A stretch of DNA of 57,120 nt from Oscillospiraceae bacterium (GCA_017432615.1 JAFRIV010000032.1:1-57120); one strand, 5' to 3'. Numbered from the stretch's first letter, positions 33,346-41,995 are shown. The notes: generated by a model not told the origin, from the letters alone. Made by a program: numbers and translations.

Positions 33346-33990
33346 TCAGACCCGGCAGAGAAGCCGGAGAATAACGCAGACCAGAAACGCACCGACGATC
33401 ATCGCTGTAAAACTCATACGCCATTTTCCGCCCTTGTTGAAGCCGTAAAAATCTTCCCAGCGGGATTCTTCCGGCACAAGCACCACCTTGTACAGATACA
33501 AAGCGCCGTAGAGCACCACCGGCAGCATCCCCAGCAGGGAAACGGCAAAGGAGAGCGGGTATGCTCTTTCCAGAAAACAGAAGGAGAGAATTGCAAGCAC
33601 CGGGCAGATCAGATGCAGGAAAAGCCCCCAGCCTTTCAGCTGTTCTTTATATCCCTGTGTCGGCCCAAGGAAGAACATCACCGTGAGGAAAGTGACGGCA
33701 ACCGAGGAGGCGGCAACATACTTGAGCAGCCAGATCCCGTGCGGGATCGTGCCTTGCAGGGAGGAGAGAGCAACAGCCAGAGAAGCGCAGGCACAGAAAA
33801 GGTTGGAGAGGATCGTAAAAAAACGCAGGGAACGAATCCCGCTTTTCCAGCTCCATATACCATCCCGGTCACGAAAACAGAAAATAAAAGAGACTGCGGT
33901 GGCAAGAAAAACCAGCAGATTCAAAAAAACATCCATAAGCGGCAAACAGGTTTTGCCGTGGCACACAAAAAGGATCTTTGTCAAATGCAA
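33346..33990 (-). CDS. Integral membrane protein, FAR-17a/AIG1- or Pr6Pr-like
   Basis: Up to 214 residues with six hydrophobic segments. SLRFFTILSNLFCACASL near residue 55, FFLGPTQGYKEQLKGWGLFLHLICPVL near 105 and YGALYLYKVV near 165 match the Pr6Pr/AIG1-like group of small six-helix membrane proteins; some eukaryotic relatives are lipid hydrolases, while bacterial ones are uncharacterised. The start is uncertain. TTG codons at 33990 and 33984 lie behind AGGAGG, and the Met at residue 19 (33936) also fits. It is a single gene; a perfect palindrome lies 74 bases upstream. Confidence 0.65.
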   Translation of the reverse strand: MHLTKILFVCHGKTCLPLMDVFLNLLVFLATAVSFIFCFRDRDGIWSWKSGIRSLRFFTILSNLFCACASLAVALSSLQGTIPHGIWLLKYVAASSVAVTFLTVMFFLGPTQGYKEQLKGWGLFLHLICPVLAILSFCFLERAYPLSFAVSLLGMLPVVLYGALYLYKVVLVPEESRWEDFYGFNKGGKWRMSFTAMIVGAFLVCVILRLLCRV

Positions 33991-34063
33991 TCAGCCTCCT
34001 GAAAAGCCGGTTTCTGCCCCGTTTTGCCGCGATTTGCCGGGCAGAAAAAGTCGTGAATAATCT

Positions 34064-34077
34064 GTGACTTAAGTCAC
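34064..34077. promoter_or_regulatory. Perfect 14-bp palindrome, possible CRP/FNR-family site
   Basis: GTGACTTAAGTCAC inside TGTGACTTAAGTCACG has the TGTGA-N6-TCAC shape of Crp/Fnr-family operators. It lies upstream of the minus-strand membrane protein gene. The flanks (33995-34140) also contain several CGGCAA/TTGCCG repeats. Confidence 0.4.
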
Positions 34078-34205
34078 GGAAAAAGCAAAATACGGCAAGA
34101 TGCGGCAAGTCAATGCCGTCAATAGTAGTAAAATGGTAGTAAAACTGAGGGGTTCTTACTACCGTCGGGTGAAGGGAAAGAAGTGAAGTAGACTGGTAAT
34201 ATAAT

Positions 34206-34394
34206 TTATTTGATAATCAAGACAATTCCCACAATAACAAGGATAATGCCTTGAACTCTGGTAGTGTACCTGTAAGAACCAGAAGGCTCGGAGCTATTAC
34301 CATGTTTCCAGCTTTGCGTAATGTTAAACACCAGGTCCGGTACAACCGCTAAAACAACACCTGCTATTATCAGCATTATTGCAAAAAAGGTCAT
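34206..34394 (-). CDS. Small two-helix membrane protein
   Basis: A 62-residue protein with two hydrophobic segments (residues 4-24 and 48-62) joined by a polar loop reading SWKHGNSSEPSGSYRYTTR. This S/ESWK-x-EPS-x-Y-x-x-x-x-R-x-x-G arrangement between two helices recurs in small Bacillota membrane proteins of the DUF6199 kind, with no known function. GAGGGAATAG precedes the ATG. It stands alone. Confidence 0.6.
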   Translation of the reverse strand: MTFFAIMLIIAGVVLAVVPDLVFNITQSWKHGNSSEPSGSYRYTTRVQGIILVIVGIVLIIK

Positions 34395-34569
34395 TTCTAT
34401 TCCCTCAACATAGTTGCCTGATTCTTCCTGCTGTAATTTTGCCAGAATTTCCTGTCACACCCGTAAAAATTAAGTAGTTTATTATACACTATCACCACGG
34501 ATTTTTCCACTATAAAAAAACGGCACTCTGCAGCTCGCATTCGCTTTTTCGGATTTGCGTGAAAGCCTA

Positions 34570-34599
34570 TTGAAAAACTGTGCAATAAAGTTGTATAAT
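34570..34599 (+). promoter_or_regulatory. Promoter of the nitroreductase gene
   Basis: TTGAAA, 18-base spacer, TATAAT, 65 bases before the start. Confidence 0.65.
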
Positions 34600-34664
34600 A
34601 TCTGTCAGCATAAGAAAAATACCGGTATACCGGAAATGCAATGATGAAAAGAAAGGAAAACAGT

Positions 34665-35177
34665 ATGGAATTTAAAGAAGTCCTGACAGCCAGATATTCA
34701 TGTAAAAAGTATTCAGACCGTCCGGTGGAGAAGGAGAAGCTGGAAGCGATCCTGAATGCCGGCCGGCTGGCCCCCACAGCGAAGAACCTGCAGGAACAGC
34801 GTGTGTATGTGGTGCAGAGTCCCGAGCTGTTGGCAAAGATCGATGCCGTTACCCCCTGCCGTTACGGCGCATCCACGGTGCTCGTGGTGGCGTTTGATGC
34901 GAATAACGTCTTCACCTATCCGGGAGGAAAGCGTGATTCCGGTGTGGAGGATGCAACGATCGTCGCAACGCACATGATCCTTGCTGCGGCAGATGAAGGC
35001 GTAGACAGCTGCTGGATCAACTTCCTCGATCCGCAGAAGCTGGCGGAGGCACTCGGTCTCCCGGAGAATGAAGAAGTTCTGATGGTTATGGATCTGGGCT
35101 ATGCCGCAGAAGGCGCCGGGCCGCTGCCGAACCACACAAACAGGAAAGATCTGTCAGAGACCGTTTGTTATCTCTGA
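34665..35177 (+). CDS. Nitroreductase family FMN enzyme
   Basis: A 170-residue NAD(P)H-dependent FMN oxidoreductase. It opens with a block reading F-K-E-V-L-T-ARYSCKKYSDRPV, the FMN-phosphate Arg/Ser motif, and LNAGRLAPTAKNLQEQRVYVV follows as in all nitroreductases. EDATIVATHMILAAADEGVDSCWI and LPNHTNRKDLSE are the later conserved segments. The short length is typical of the minimal subgroup. I start at 34665 behind AAAGGAAAAC; an in-frame ATG eight codons upstream lacks a site. It is monocistronic. Confidence 0.88.
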   Translation: MEFKEVLTARYSCKKYSDRPVEKEKLEAILNAGRLAPTAKNLQEQRVYVVQSPELLAKIDAVTPCRYGASTVLVVAFDANNVFTYPGGKRDSGVEDATIVATHMILAAADEGVDSCWINFLDPQKLAEALGLPENEEVLMVMDLGYAAEGAGPLPNHTNRKDLSETVCYL

Positions 35178-35213
35178 GTGCAGCAGGAAATAAGAGAATA
35201 GGATAATGGAGAT

Positions 35214-35325
35214 ACAAGCACAGGATGCACGATGACCGTACCCCAAAACTGTACGGCCGGGGAACTCCTGTGCTTGTTCGGATTTCGGCGTAAAATGAGC
35301 GCCCCTTCACGGAGAAGCGGCGCTC
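35214..35325. repeat. Tandem inverted repeats downstream of the nitroreductase gene
   Basis: Two hairpins: ACAAGCACAGGA (35214-35225) with TCCTGTGCTTGT (35266-35277), enclosing CCGTAC/GTACGG, and then GAGCGCC (35297-35303) with GGCGCTC (35319-35325), extended by CTTC/GAAG. They lie between two convergent genes and probably end both transcripts. Neither has a long T-run. Confidence 0.6.
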
Positions 35326-35340
35326 GATCCGGTTTATGAA

Positions 35341-38300
35341 CTACGGCTGCGGCGAAGGAGGAACGACCTGAACATCATTACCCGGCCAGAACGGTGTAAG
35401 AACGGAAATGGCTGTAATCCGAAGATTTTCCTCCGTAGGTTCATTTCCAACACGGGAAAAAGCAATCAGATGATCCAGACAGGTATTGCCGAAGACGCAG
35501 GAACCATATTCAGAGGGTTCCGCGTTGGCGATACGCTCCCGGAAACGGAATGTGTCGGTGAAGAGTTCGTTCATGAAGTAGCCGTCCCTGGCCATTTGCA
35601 TATATTCTTCACGATCATGAATCACAAAGCTATAATTGTCAGTAAAGAACTGAAGCGGGAAAGAAATCCTGTCCGCCAGCGCTTCCCAGTCATCACCGAC
35701 AATAGCCTTCTGAACGGCAGCGGTAAATTTTGCACCTGCCGGAAAAGCATCCTCAAAAAGACGTACAGGTTCATTGGCAAAGGGATTTTCCAAATCATTC
35801 ACTCCACCGTGGAATTCAGATTTTTCTCTGGAAGCGCCATCCTCATACATGGGTGCAGAAAGAGTCCCGTCCGCGTTTACATCATACATTCCGTTGAGGC
35901 CAGAGAGGGGCTCGCCGTTCCATGTCTTGTCGCCGCATTCGGTGAAAAGGAAGGCGGGAGAGGGCACATCGTGCACATCGCAGTCTGTAAAGCTGATCCC
36001 GTCGGTCTGGAAGAATTGGCCCGCGCCTTGCGAGCACTCATAGATCTCGGTACGAAGGACGGACAAGCCGGAGCAGTACGACGCCTGAATGCCGAGAATG
36101 CCGCAGCCGTACAGGCGCATTTTCTCGATCATGACCTGATCACAGTTCTGGAAATACAGCACTCCGCCGGAGCAGGCGCCCGGTTCCTTCGTATGCCCCG
36201 CGGTGAAGCCTCCGAGGAAGAGATTGCTGCAGTTTTGGAAGCTGAGCACATTGGCAAAGCGCGGGATCGCAGCGAGAGTCGTAGCTCCGGAAGCGGTATT
36301 GCCCGCGCGGATCGACAGGCCGCTTACATCGTGAATAACAAGAGCCGGGCCGTCCGGGCTTTCCTGCCAGTAGTAATACGCCGTGCCGATTCCGCCGTAA
36401 TTGGATGCTGAGGAAAGATCAAAGAGGTCACCGTCGAGGATGACGGTGCGATCGGGGCCCAGACAGGCGAGAAGTTCATCTACGGTCTTGACCGTAACCT
36501 CACCGCCGACAGGGACATCCGTCGTCTGAGCGTGATCAGCGGGCTTAGGGTTGACACTCTCCGGCGGGATATCACGCAGCATCATTTCTGCCAGCTGTGC
36601 GCCTTCAATAAGAGCATTGCCGTTTGTATCGGCAGCATAGATGCCGCTCCCGGCATACCAGCCGTGGCTTACGTCGTTGCCCTCAAAACGGCAGCCGTCC
36701 ACTGTTGCCCCGTACTGCCGGAAAGTGAAAACCTTGGCAGCGAAGACGTTGCTCAGCACTTCATTGGAGAGGAAGAGCACATTTTTCGTAAAGCTGCTGT
36801 TCAGCAGATACTGGGCCCGGTTGTCATGGATATGGCAGTTATAGACTGTGAAACCCTCGCCGTAGCTTATGCTGAAGAGGTTCATGGCCTCACCCTGGCC
36901 TTCGCGTGTTCCGTGATGATGAATCTCACAGCCGCTGACAACCACGTCCCGACATTGGTGAACCTCTACTGCACCGTAGCTGCATTCGTAGAGGTTTGAA
37001 TTCGTGACCGAGAGCTGAGAGCAGCTCTGCGCACGGACGCCGATCGTGCCGCAGCCATAGAGGCTGCAGGTATCAATGCTGACATTCGTACAGTCTTCCA
37101 GACACAAAACGCCGCCTGCGCAAAGGCCGGGTTCCATCGTATGCCCCGCGGTGAGATTTGAGACCGTCAGATTCCGGCAGTTGACGAAGTTGATCACGTT
37201 GGCATAGCGCGGCACGGCAGCGATGGTAGTCTCTTCTAGCCCTGCGCCGCGGAGTGTGAGACCGTCGACGTTATGAATGACCAACTCTGCAGCCACCTCG
37301 TCATTGCTGTAGACACCGTTCCAGGAGTAATAAGAGCTGTGGGTATCTGCCCCGTAATTTGCAGCTGTACTGAGATCGTATAGGCCTTCGGTAAGCTCAA
37401 TGACCGCGTTCGGAGCGATGGCGGCCAGCAACTCGTCCACGTTCGTAACACGGATAGCGTCACCATCCGTCTGGACGGCAGACAATTCGACTGCTGAAGC
37501 GGCAGGTCCGGCGGCCATCCCGCAGCCTGCCAGAAGCACAAGAGCCAGCACTGCGGCCAGCATCCGTGCTCCGCTCTTCTTATAATTCATGATCTGAATC
37601 AGTCTTTCTTTCAAATTGCGCTTCTCGGTGGCAAACGTTGTGGCAACTACCCCTGCGGGAAGCGGCGAAGCTGCCGCCATGGACAACAGCGTATTGCCAT
37701 AGGCCTGCTTCTCACCTCGCGTCATGGATCGCAGCAGCATCTCGTCACAGCTCAGTTCGCAGGCGCGATTCAGCTCTTTCCGAATGATCCGGCTGAGAGG
37801 ATTGAACCAGTGCGCCGAGAGGACCGCAACGGCAACCCATTTGTAAAGTGTGTCACAGCGCCGATAATGCATAAGCTCATGGCGGAGAATATTGAGCAGA
37901 AGTTCTTCGTCATACTCTCGCTCCGGCAGGATGATCTTTGGGGAAAACACGCCGAACATCAAAGGTGTTCTTATCGCACCAGAGCGGAAGAGAGCTGGCT
38001 TGTGCCCGGGGATAGAGGCATAGAGTTCACGGGTGAAGCGGTCAGGTCTGTGAAGTTCATGCCGCAGACGAATGGTGAAGCGCACATAAGCAAGCACAGT
38101 CAGCCCCAGACTCATCACAGTCCCAAGCCCCCAGACAGAAAGCCAGAGCCATTGTGAGTGCCAGTCCACAGAACGGGCAGTGTTTCGGGCAGGCACCATG
38201 GTGTGCACCTCGGATATTCCTGCTGCCTGAAGGGAGGGCTGAGATTTGGGTGCGTCAGTTGTCGTGCTCTGCGGAAGAACTGGGTCCTGTTCCTTATGAT

Positions 38301-38520
38301 CCCGTATGGTGGTTCCGCTGTAAACAGGTGTTTCGGCAGCTTCCGTCTCGAATGTGGTCGGAATCAGCCCCGGAAGAGGCAAAGTGAAACGCAGCAGCAC
38401 CAGAAGCCAGGCATAGTAATAAACCGTACTCGGCATCCGGCGCAGTGCGACATAACGCAGGCCCAGAAGAAGCAGCGCAACGATACTGCCGCTGAGGGTC
38501 ATTACCAACAGCGTTTTCAT
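35341..38520 (-). CDS. BlaR1-like M56 metalloprotease fused to two beta-helix modules
   Basis: A 1059-residue membrane protein. Residues 1-55 hold two membrane helices and 120-150 a third. The M56 zinc protease motif HELMH is at 214-218, with NRACELSCDE near 251-260 providing the downstream Glu ligand. A further helix ends in LAGCG near 331. Then come two homologous modules, about 355-640 and 675-890. Each starts VDELLA, has LYDLSTAANYG or LFDLSSASNYG, and continues as short Asn/Cys-rich turns (NCRNLTVSNLTAGH, NCSNLFLGGFTAGH) typical of right-handed parallel beta-helix proteins. The last 120 residues resemble a SnoaL/NTF2-like fold. BlaR1 relatives cleave the BlaI repressor, encoded 3 bases upstream. 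A penicillin-binding sensor domain is absent. Confidence 0.88.
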   Translation of the reverse strand: MKTLLVMTLSGSIVALLLLGLRYVALRRMPSTVYYYAWLLVLLRFTLPLPGLIPTTFETEAAETPVYSGTTIRDHKEQDPVLPQSTTTDAPKSQPSLQAAGISEVHTMVPARNTARSVDWHSQWLWLSVWGLGTVMSLGLTVLAYVRFTIRLRHELHRPDRFTRELYASIPGHKPALFRSGAIRTPLMFGVFSPKIILPEREYDEELLLNILRHELMHYRRCDTLYKWVAVAVLSAHWFNPLSRIIRKELNRACELSCDEMLLRSMTRGEKQAYGNTLLSMAAASPLPAGVVATTFATEKRNLKERLIQIMNYKKSGARMLAAVLALVLLAGCGMAAGPAASAVELSAVQTDGDAIRVTNVDELLAAIAPNAVIELTEGLYDLSTAANYGADTHSSYYSWNGVYSNDEVAAELVIHNVDGLTLRGAGLEETTIAAVPRYANVINFVNCRNLTVSNLTAGHTMEPGLCAGGVLCLEDCTNVSIDTCSLYGCGTIGVRAQSCSQLSVTNSNLYECSYGAVEVHQCRDVVVSGCEIHHHGTREGQGEAMNLFSISYGEGFTVYNCHIHDNRAQYLLNSSFTKNVLFLSNEVLSNVFAAKVFTFRQYGATVDGCRFEGNDVSHGWYAGSGIYAADTNGNALIEGAQLAEMMLRDIPPESVNPKPADHAQTTDVPVGGEVTVKTVDELLACLGPDRTVILDGDLFDLSSASNYGGIGTAYYYWQESPDGPALVIHDVSGLSIRAGNTASGATTLAAIPRFANVLSFQNCSNLFLGGFTAGHTKEPGACSGGVLYFQNCDQVMIEKMRLYGCGILGIQASYCSGLSVLRTEIYECSQGAGQFFQTDGISFTDCDVHDVPSPAFLFTECGDKTWNGEPLSGLNGMYDVNADGTLSAPMYEDGASREKSEFHGGVNDLENPFANEPVRLFEDAFPAGAKFTAAVQKAIVGDDWEALADRISFPLQFFTDNYSFVIHDREEYMQMARDGYFMNELFTDTFRFRERIANAEPSEYGSCVFGNTCLDHLIAFSRVGNEPTEENLRITAISVLTPFWPGNDVQVVPPSPQP

Positions 38521-38523
38521 CCT

Positions 38524-38901
38524 TTATTCCTCCACCCTGAACATCTGCTGCAATTCATCCAGATCCTCCTGCGTGAGACCATCCGAATTGACGAGAGCGG
38601 CGATCAGTTCCCGTGCGCTGCCGTTATAAAGGCGGGTGATCAGATCTTTTGTAGCCCAGGTACCGTATTCATTTTCCGAGATGATCGGAGAATAGAAATA
38701 AACATTTCGCTTTTCCTGCCGGACAACGCCTTTTGCAACAAGCCGGGAAATCAGCGTCTTGATCGTCGCAGGCTCCCAGCCTTTAGCCTGCTGCAGCTTT
38801 TCGCGAATCTCCGTAACGGGCAGAGCATCCTCTGCATGCCACAGGAGCTTCATGATTTCCAGTTCAGAACCGGTTATTTTGCAGGCAAGATTATCGGACA
38901 T
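38524..38901 (-). CDS. blaI: BlaI/MecI family repressor
   Basis: A 125-residue winged-helix repressor. SELEIMKLLWHAEDALPVTEIREKL, WEPATIKTLISRLVAKGVV and the wing EKRNVYFYSPIISENEY are classical for the family. The C-terminal helices (about 80-120) form the dimer and contain the region cut by the partner protease. AGGAGGATATAG precedes the ATG. Two TACA-N2-TGTA-like dyads overlap and follow its promoter, so it is probably autoregulated together with the M56 gene behind it. Confidence 0.92.
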   Translation of the reverse strand: MSDNLACKITGSELEIMKLLWHAEDALPVTEIREKLQQAKGWEPATIKTLISRLVAKGVVRQEKRNVYFYSPIISENEYGTWATKDLITRLYNGSARELIAALVNSDGLTQEDLDELQQMFRVEE

Positions 38902-38925
38902 AACTATATCCTCCTGAGAATAGTT

Positions 38926-38978
38926 TACATTTGTAGCTCGAGCGCCCTCAATATAACATGGGAGGCTACAATTGTCAA
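38926..38978 (-). promoter_or_regulatory. Promoter and two BlaI-type operators of blaI-M56
   Basis: Minus strand TTGACA (38978-38973), 17-base spacer, TATATT (38955-38950). Two dyads of the BlaI box type lie here: TACAATTGTC (38967-38976 on plus), overlapping the -35, and TACATTTGTA (38926-38935), downstream of the transcription start. Their centres are 41 bases apart. Confidence 0.75.
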
Positions 38979-39087
38979 CTGAAAAAATGACGGTTTATCG
39001 TATTCACAAAAAAAGTTCTGCCGGATCCTTACGGTGTACGGTTTCCCGCTCCATGGAGGAAGGCATCTGCAGGAAATCGTCTTTTTC

Positions 39088-39116
39088 TTGACATTCTGCC
39101 TGGATTCTGTTAGGAT
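39088..39116 (+). promoter_or_regulatory. Promoter of the second MATE gene
   Basis: TTGACA, 17-base spacer, TAGGAT, far upstream (about 230 bases) of the coding start. Confidence 0.65.
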
Positions 39117-39207
39117 ACGGAGGCCTCGGAGGGCAAATCATTCATCGGAAATGAGAAGCCGGATAAGAGAGCGAGCTGAGATGCCTGCTTCCTTATCCGG
39201 TTTTTTT
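39117..39207 (+). promoter_or_regulatory. Attenuator-like leader, candidate riboswitch of unknown class
   Basis: The RNA from about 39123 folds into a small domain (TCATT/AATGA hairpin at 39138-39154 between GGCC and AGCC strands). It is followed at once by a strong terminator: CCGGATAAG (39159-39167) and CTTATCCGG (39192-39200), then TTTTTTT. The coding start is 139 bases beyond the terminator. A further perfect hairpin AGACCGA/TCGGTCT lies at 39240-39256. I cannot match the leader to a known riboswitch class. Confidence 0.5.
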
Positions 39208-39345
39208 AAGAGGACTTAACAGATCAGGGTTTTACAGAAAGACCGAGTATCGGTCTGCTGCGGGCTTATGGCATGGATCGCGTGTTGACGCGTTTTCTGT
39301 TTATGTTTTCTATGTGCAGGTACGGAAAAAGGAGAGGATGGAACA

Positions 39346-40707
39346 ATGAACCGCGAGAGCAGAAATAACAGGATCCTGTTTGAGGAAATGCCTCCGCTGA
39401 AGGCACTTTCCACCATGGCGATTCCGATGGTGATCTCTCAGCTGATCATCCTGATCTATAACATGGCGGACACGTTTTTCCTCGGGAAAACGAATAACCC
39501 GTATATGGTAGCCGGAGCGTCATTGATCCTGCCTGTTTTTAATGTTTCCATTGCGTTTGCCAACATCGCGGGGACGGGCGGAGGGACGCTGATTGCCCGT
39601 CTGCTCGGGAAGGAGAGGACAGAGGACGCGCGGCGGGTGGCCGCTTTCAGCTTCTGGTTTTCCATACTGGCGGGGCTTGTGTTCTCTCTTGCCACCCTGT
39701 TTCTGATGCATCCGCTGCTGACGGCGCTCGGGGCCAGTACGGAGACATTTTCCTATGCACGGCAGTATGTGACCTGTGTGATCGTCATCGGCGCGGTACC
39801 GACGATCCTTTCCATGACACTGGGAAATCTTCTTCGCAATACCGGCAACGCAGCACAGGCGGGGTTCGGGGTCTCCATGGGCGGAATGCTGAATATGCTG
39901 CTGGATCCGCTTTTTATGTTTGTTCTTCTCCCCAGAGGCAAGGAGATCCTCGGTGCGGGTATGGCTACCGCACTTTCCAACGTTGTGGTATGCATCTATT
40001 TTCTGTATACTGTGCATCACCTCCGGAATCCGGTACTGAATTTTACCCCGAAAGATGCTTTGCCGGAGAGAGAGGAGATCGCCTCCTTCTTTGCGGTGGG
40101 AGTACCCGCCGCCATCGGCCCCTTCCTTTTCGATCTGGATTATGTTGTGATCGACCGGCTGATGTCCTCCTACAGCGATATTGCACTGGCGGCAATGGGG
40201 ATCGTGCTCAAGGCGGAAAGGCTGCCGCTGAACATCGGTATCGGCCTGTGTCTGGGCATGGTGCCGCTGGCGGCTTACAACTACTCCTCGGGAAATCTGA
40301 AGCGGATGGAAGAGTTTTTGAAGCTGACCCGGCGCATTGGCACATTGGTGTGCATAGTCAGTATTGCTCTGTATGAGTTTTTTGCACCGATGCTGATGCG
40401 CCTGATGATCGGGGAAGAGCAGACCATTGCTCTTGGCTCCCGCTTTCTCCGTATTCGTGCCCTGGCAACCATCGTGATGTTTCTGAGTTTCAGCTATGTG
40501 CACTTTTTCCAGGCTGTCGGACAGGGGAAATATGCCTTTTTCCTCGCGGTCATGCGCTGGGGGATGGTCAATATCCCGATGCTCTTTCTGCTCAATGCAC
40601 TCTTTGGAATGTACGGGATCGTCTGGTCACAGCTCGTGAGCGATATTATTGTTGCTTCCGTTTCCTGGATCACCTATCGCCATTTTCGGAAAAGGCAGAT
40701 TATATAG
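39346..40707 (+). CDS. MATE family exporter (second copy)
   Basis: A 453-residue, 12-helix MATE protein. The opening LKALSTMAIPMVISQLIILI and NMADTFFLGKTNNPYMVAGAS are typical of the DinF/NorM-like branch. GTGGGTLIARLLGKERTEDAR and GNLLRNTGNAAQAGFGVSMGG follow. It differs strongly from the MATE at 11074, so the two are not recent duplicates. AAAAAGGAGAGG precedes the ATG. It is preceded by a transcribed leader with a terminator, suggesting control by premature termination. Substrate unknown. Confidence 0.9.
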   Translation: MNRESRNNRILFEEMPPLKALSTMAIPMVISQLIILIYNMADTFFLGKTNNPYMVAGASLILPVFNVSIAFANIAGTGGGTLIARLLGKERTEDARRVAAFSFWFSILAGLVFSLATLFLMHPLLTALGASTETFSYARQYVTCVIVIGAVPTILSMTLGNLLRNTGNAAQAGFGVSMGGMLNMLLDPLFMFVLLPRGKEILGAGMATALSNVVVCIYFLYTVHHLRNPVLNFTPKDALPEREEIASFFAVGVPAAIGPFLFDLDYVVIDRLMSSYSDIALAAMGIVLKAERLPLNIGIGLCLGMVPLAAYNYSSGNLKRMEEFLKLTRRIGTLVCIVSIALYEFFAPMLMRLMIGEEQTIALGSRFLRIRALATIVMFLSFSYVHFFQAVGQGKYAFFLAVMRWGMVNIPMLFLLNALFGMYGIVWSQLVSDIIVASVSWITYRHFRKRQII

Positions 40708-40749
40708 CATATAATAGAATGGGCACCGGGGAAACCTTTCAAGTGAATA

Positions 40750-40778
40750 TTTACAAGTCTGCGGCTTCATGGTATAGT
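40750..40778 (+). promoter_or_regulatory. Promoter of the PRPP synthetase gene
   Basis: TTTACA, 17-base spacer, TATAGT, 45 bases before the start. Confidence 0.6.
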
Positions 40779-40823
40779 CTCAAACAGGACCATAAAAGAC
40801 ATTTCTGAAAAGGAGAACTGGCA

Positions 40824-41915
40824 ATGGCGGGAAAGTTGGGGATTATCGCATTGCAGTCCGCTGCACATATGGGCAGCAGGGTCGACCAAATCTTATCAGG
40901 CTGGCACGAAGGAGAGCACTGCCTGATCCCTGCGGAATGCCCCCGTTTTTCCAGCGGAGAGGGGAAATGCGTGATCCATGAGTCGGTGAGGGACCGGGAT
41001 GTATATATTCTGCTGGATGTATGCAATAGGTCTCTTACCTATCAGATGTTTGGCGAAACCAATCATATGTCTCCCGATGACCATTATCAGGATTTAAAGA
41101 GGGTCATTGCTGCCTGTAACGGGAAGGCGGGCAGGATTACCGTGATCATGCCATTTCTTTATGAAGGACGCCAGCACAGGAAGATCTCCAGGGAATCTCT
41201 GGATTGCGCTGTGATGCTGCGGGAACTGGAAAATATGGGGGTGCACAGCATTTTGACTTTTGATGCACATGATCCCCGGCTGCAGAATGTGGTTCCTCTG
41301 ATGGGAGTGGAAAACATTTCTCCGGCGCTCCAATTCACGCAGGCACTGCTGACAGAATACGAGGATCTGACGCTGGACAGCGACCATTTGATGTTTATTG
41401 CTCCGGATGAAGGCGCTGCGGAACGCGTGGTGTTTCTGGCATCTCTGTTCGGGGTAAACATCGGGATGTTTTACAAACGGCGGGATTACACCCGCATTGT
41501 AAACGGTTCCAACCCGGTCATTGCCCATGATTTCTGCGGCACGGATGTGGCGGAAAAGGATGTAATTGTAGTCGATGACATGATTGCCTCCGGCGGAAGC
41601 ATTTTGGATACCGCGCGTCAGCTCAAGGGGATGGGAGCAAAACGGGTATTTCTCTTTTCCACTTTCGGGCTGTTTACCGACGGCTTGAGCAGGTTTGACA
41701 AAGCCTATGCCTCCGGCGGGTTTGACCGTGTATTCACAACAAACCTGGTGTATCAGAAACCGGAACTCAAAGAACGGGAATGGTATTTTTCTGTCAACAT
41801 GGACCGGTACATTGCGGCTTTGATCGATACGCTGAATCGTGGTATGACTATCCAGAATCTGATCAAGCCTGCCGGAAGGATCCGGGAGGTGATCAGCCTT
41901 TACCGGCATTCCTGA
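40824..41915 (+). CDS. prs: Ribose-phosphate pyrophosphokinase (atypical, longer form)
   Basis: Makes PRPP from ribose-5-phosphate and ATP. The 363 residues exceed the usual 310-320. YQDLKRVIAACNGKAGRITVIMPFLYEGRQHRK near residue 88 corresponds to the ATP-binding flexible loop, LTFDAHDPRLQNVVP near 148 to the catalytic His region, and VIVVDDMIASGGSILDTARQ near 250 is the PRPP-binding motif. The N-terminal region has extra segments and a poorly conserved start, as in a divergent Bacillota subgroup. AAAGGAGAAC precedes the ATG. It may be a second Prs copy or the only one; the window cannot tell. Confidence 0.85.
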   Translation: MAGKLGIIALQSAAHMGSRVDQILSGWHEGEHCLIPAECPRFSSGEGKCVIHESVRDRDVYILLDVCNRSLTYQMFGETNHMSPDDHYQDLKRVIAACNGKAGRITVIMPFLYEGRQHRKISRESLDCAVMLRELENMGVHSILTFDAHDPRLQNVVPLMGVENISPALQFTQALLTEYEDLTLDSDHLMFIAPDEGAAERVVFLASLFGVNIGMFYKRRDYTRIVNGSNPVIAHDFCGTDVAEKDVIVVDDMIASGGSILDTARQLKGMGAKRVFLFSTFGLFTDGLSRFDKAYASGGFDRVFTTNLVYQKPELKEREWYFSVNMDRYIAALIDTLNRGMTIQNLIKPAGRIREVISLYRHS

Positions 41916-41962
41916 AAGATCAGGCAGTGCGGCTCCTGCAAAGAATAGCAGATGGATAAGGA

Positions 41963-41995
41963 ACTTCCGGGCTGTGAAGAGATCAGCCCGGAAGT
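41963..41995 (+). terminator. Terminator-like hairpin after prs
   Basis: ACTTCCGGGCT and AGCCCGGAAGT form a perfect 11-bp stem around 11 bases, followed by GGTCTTTC. Confidence 0.65.
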
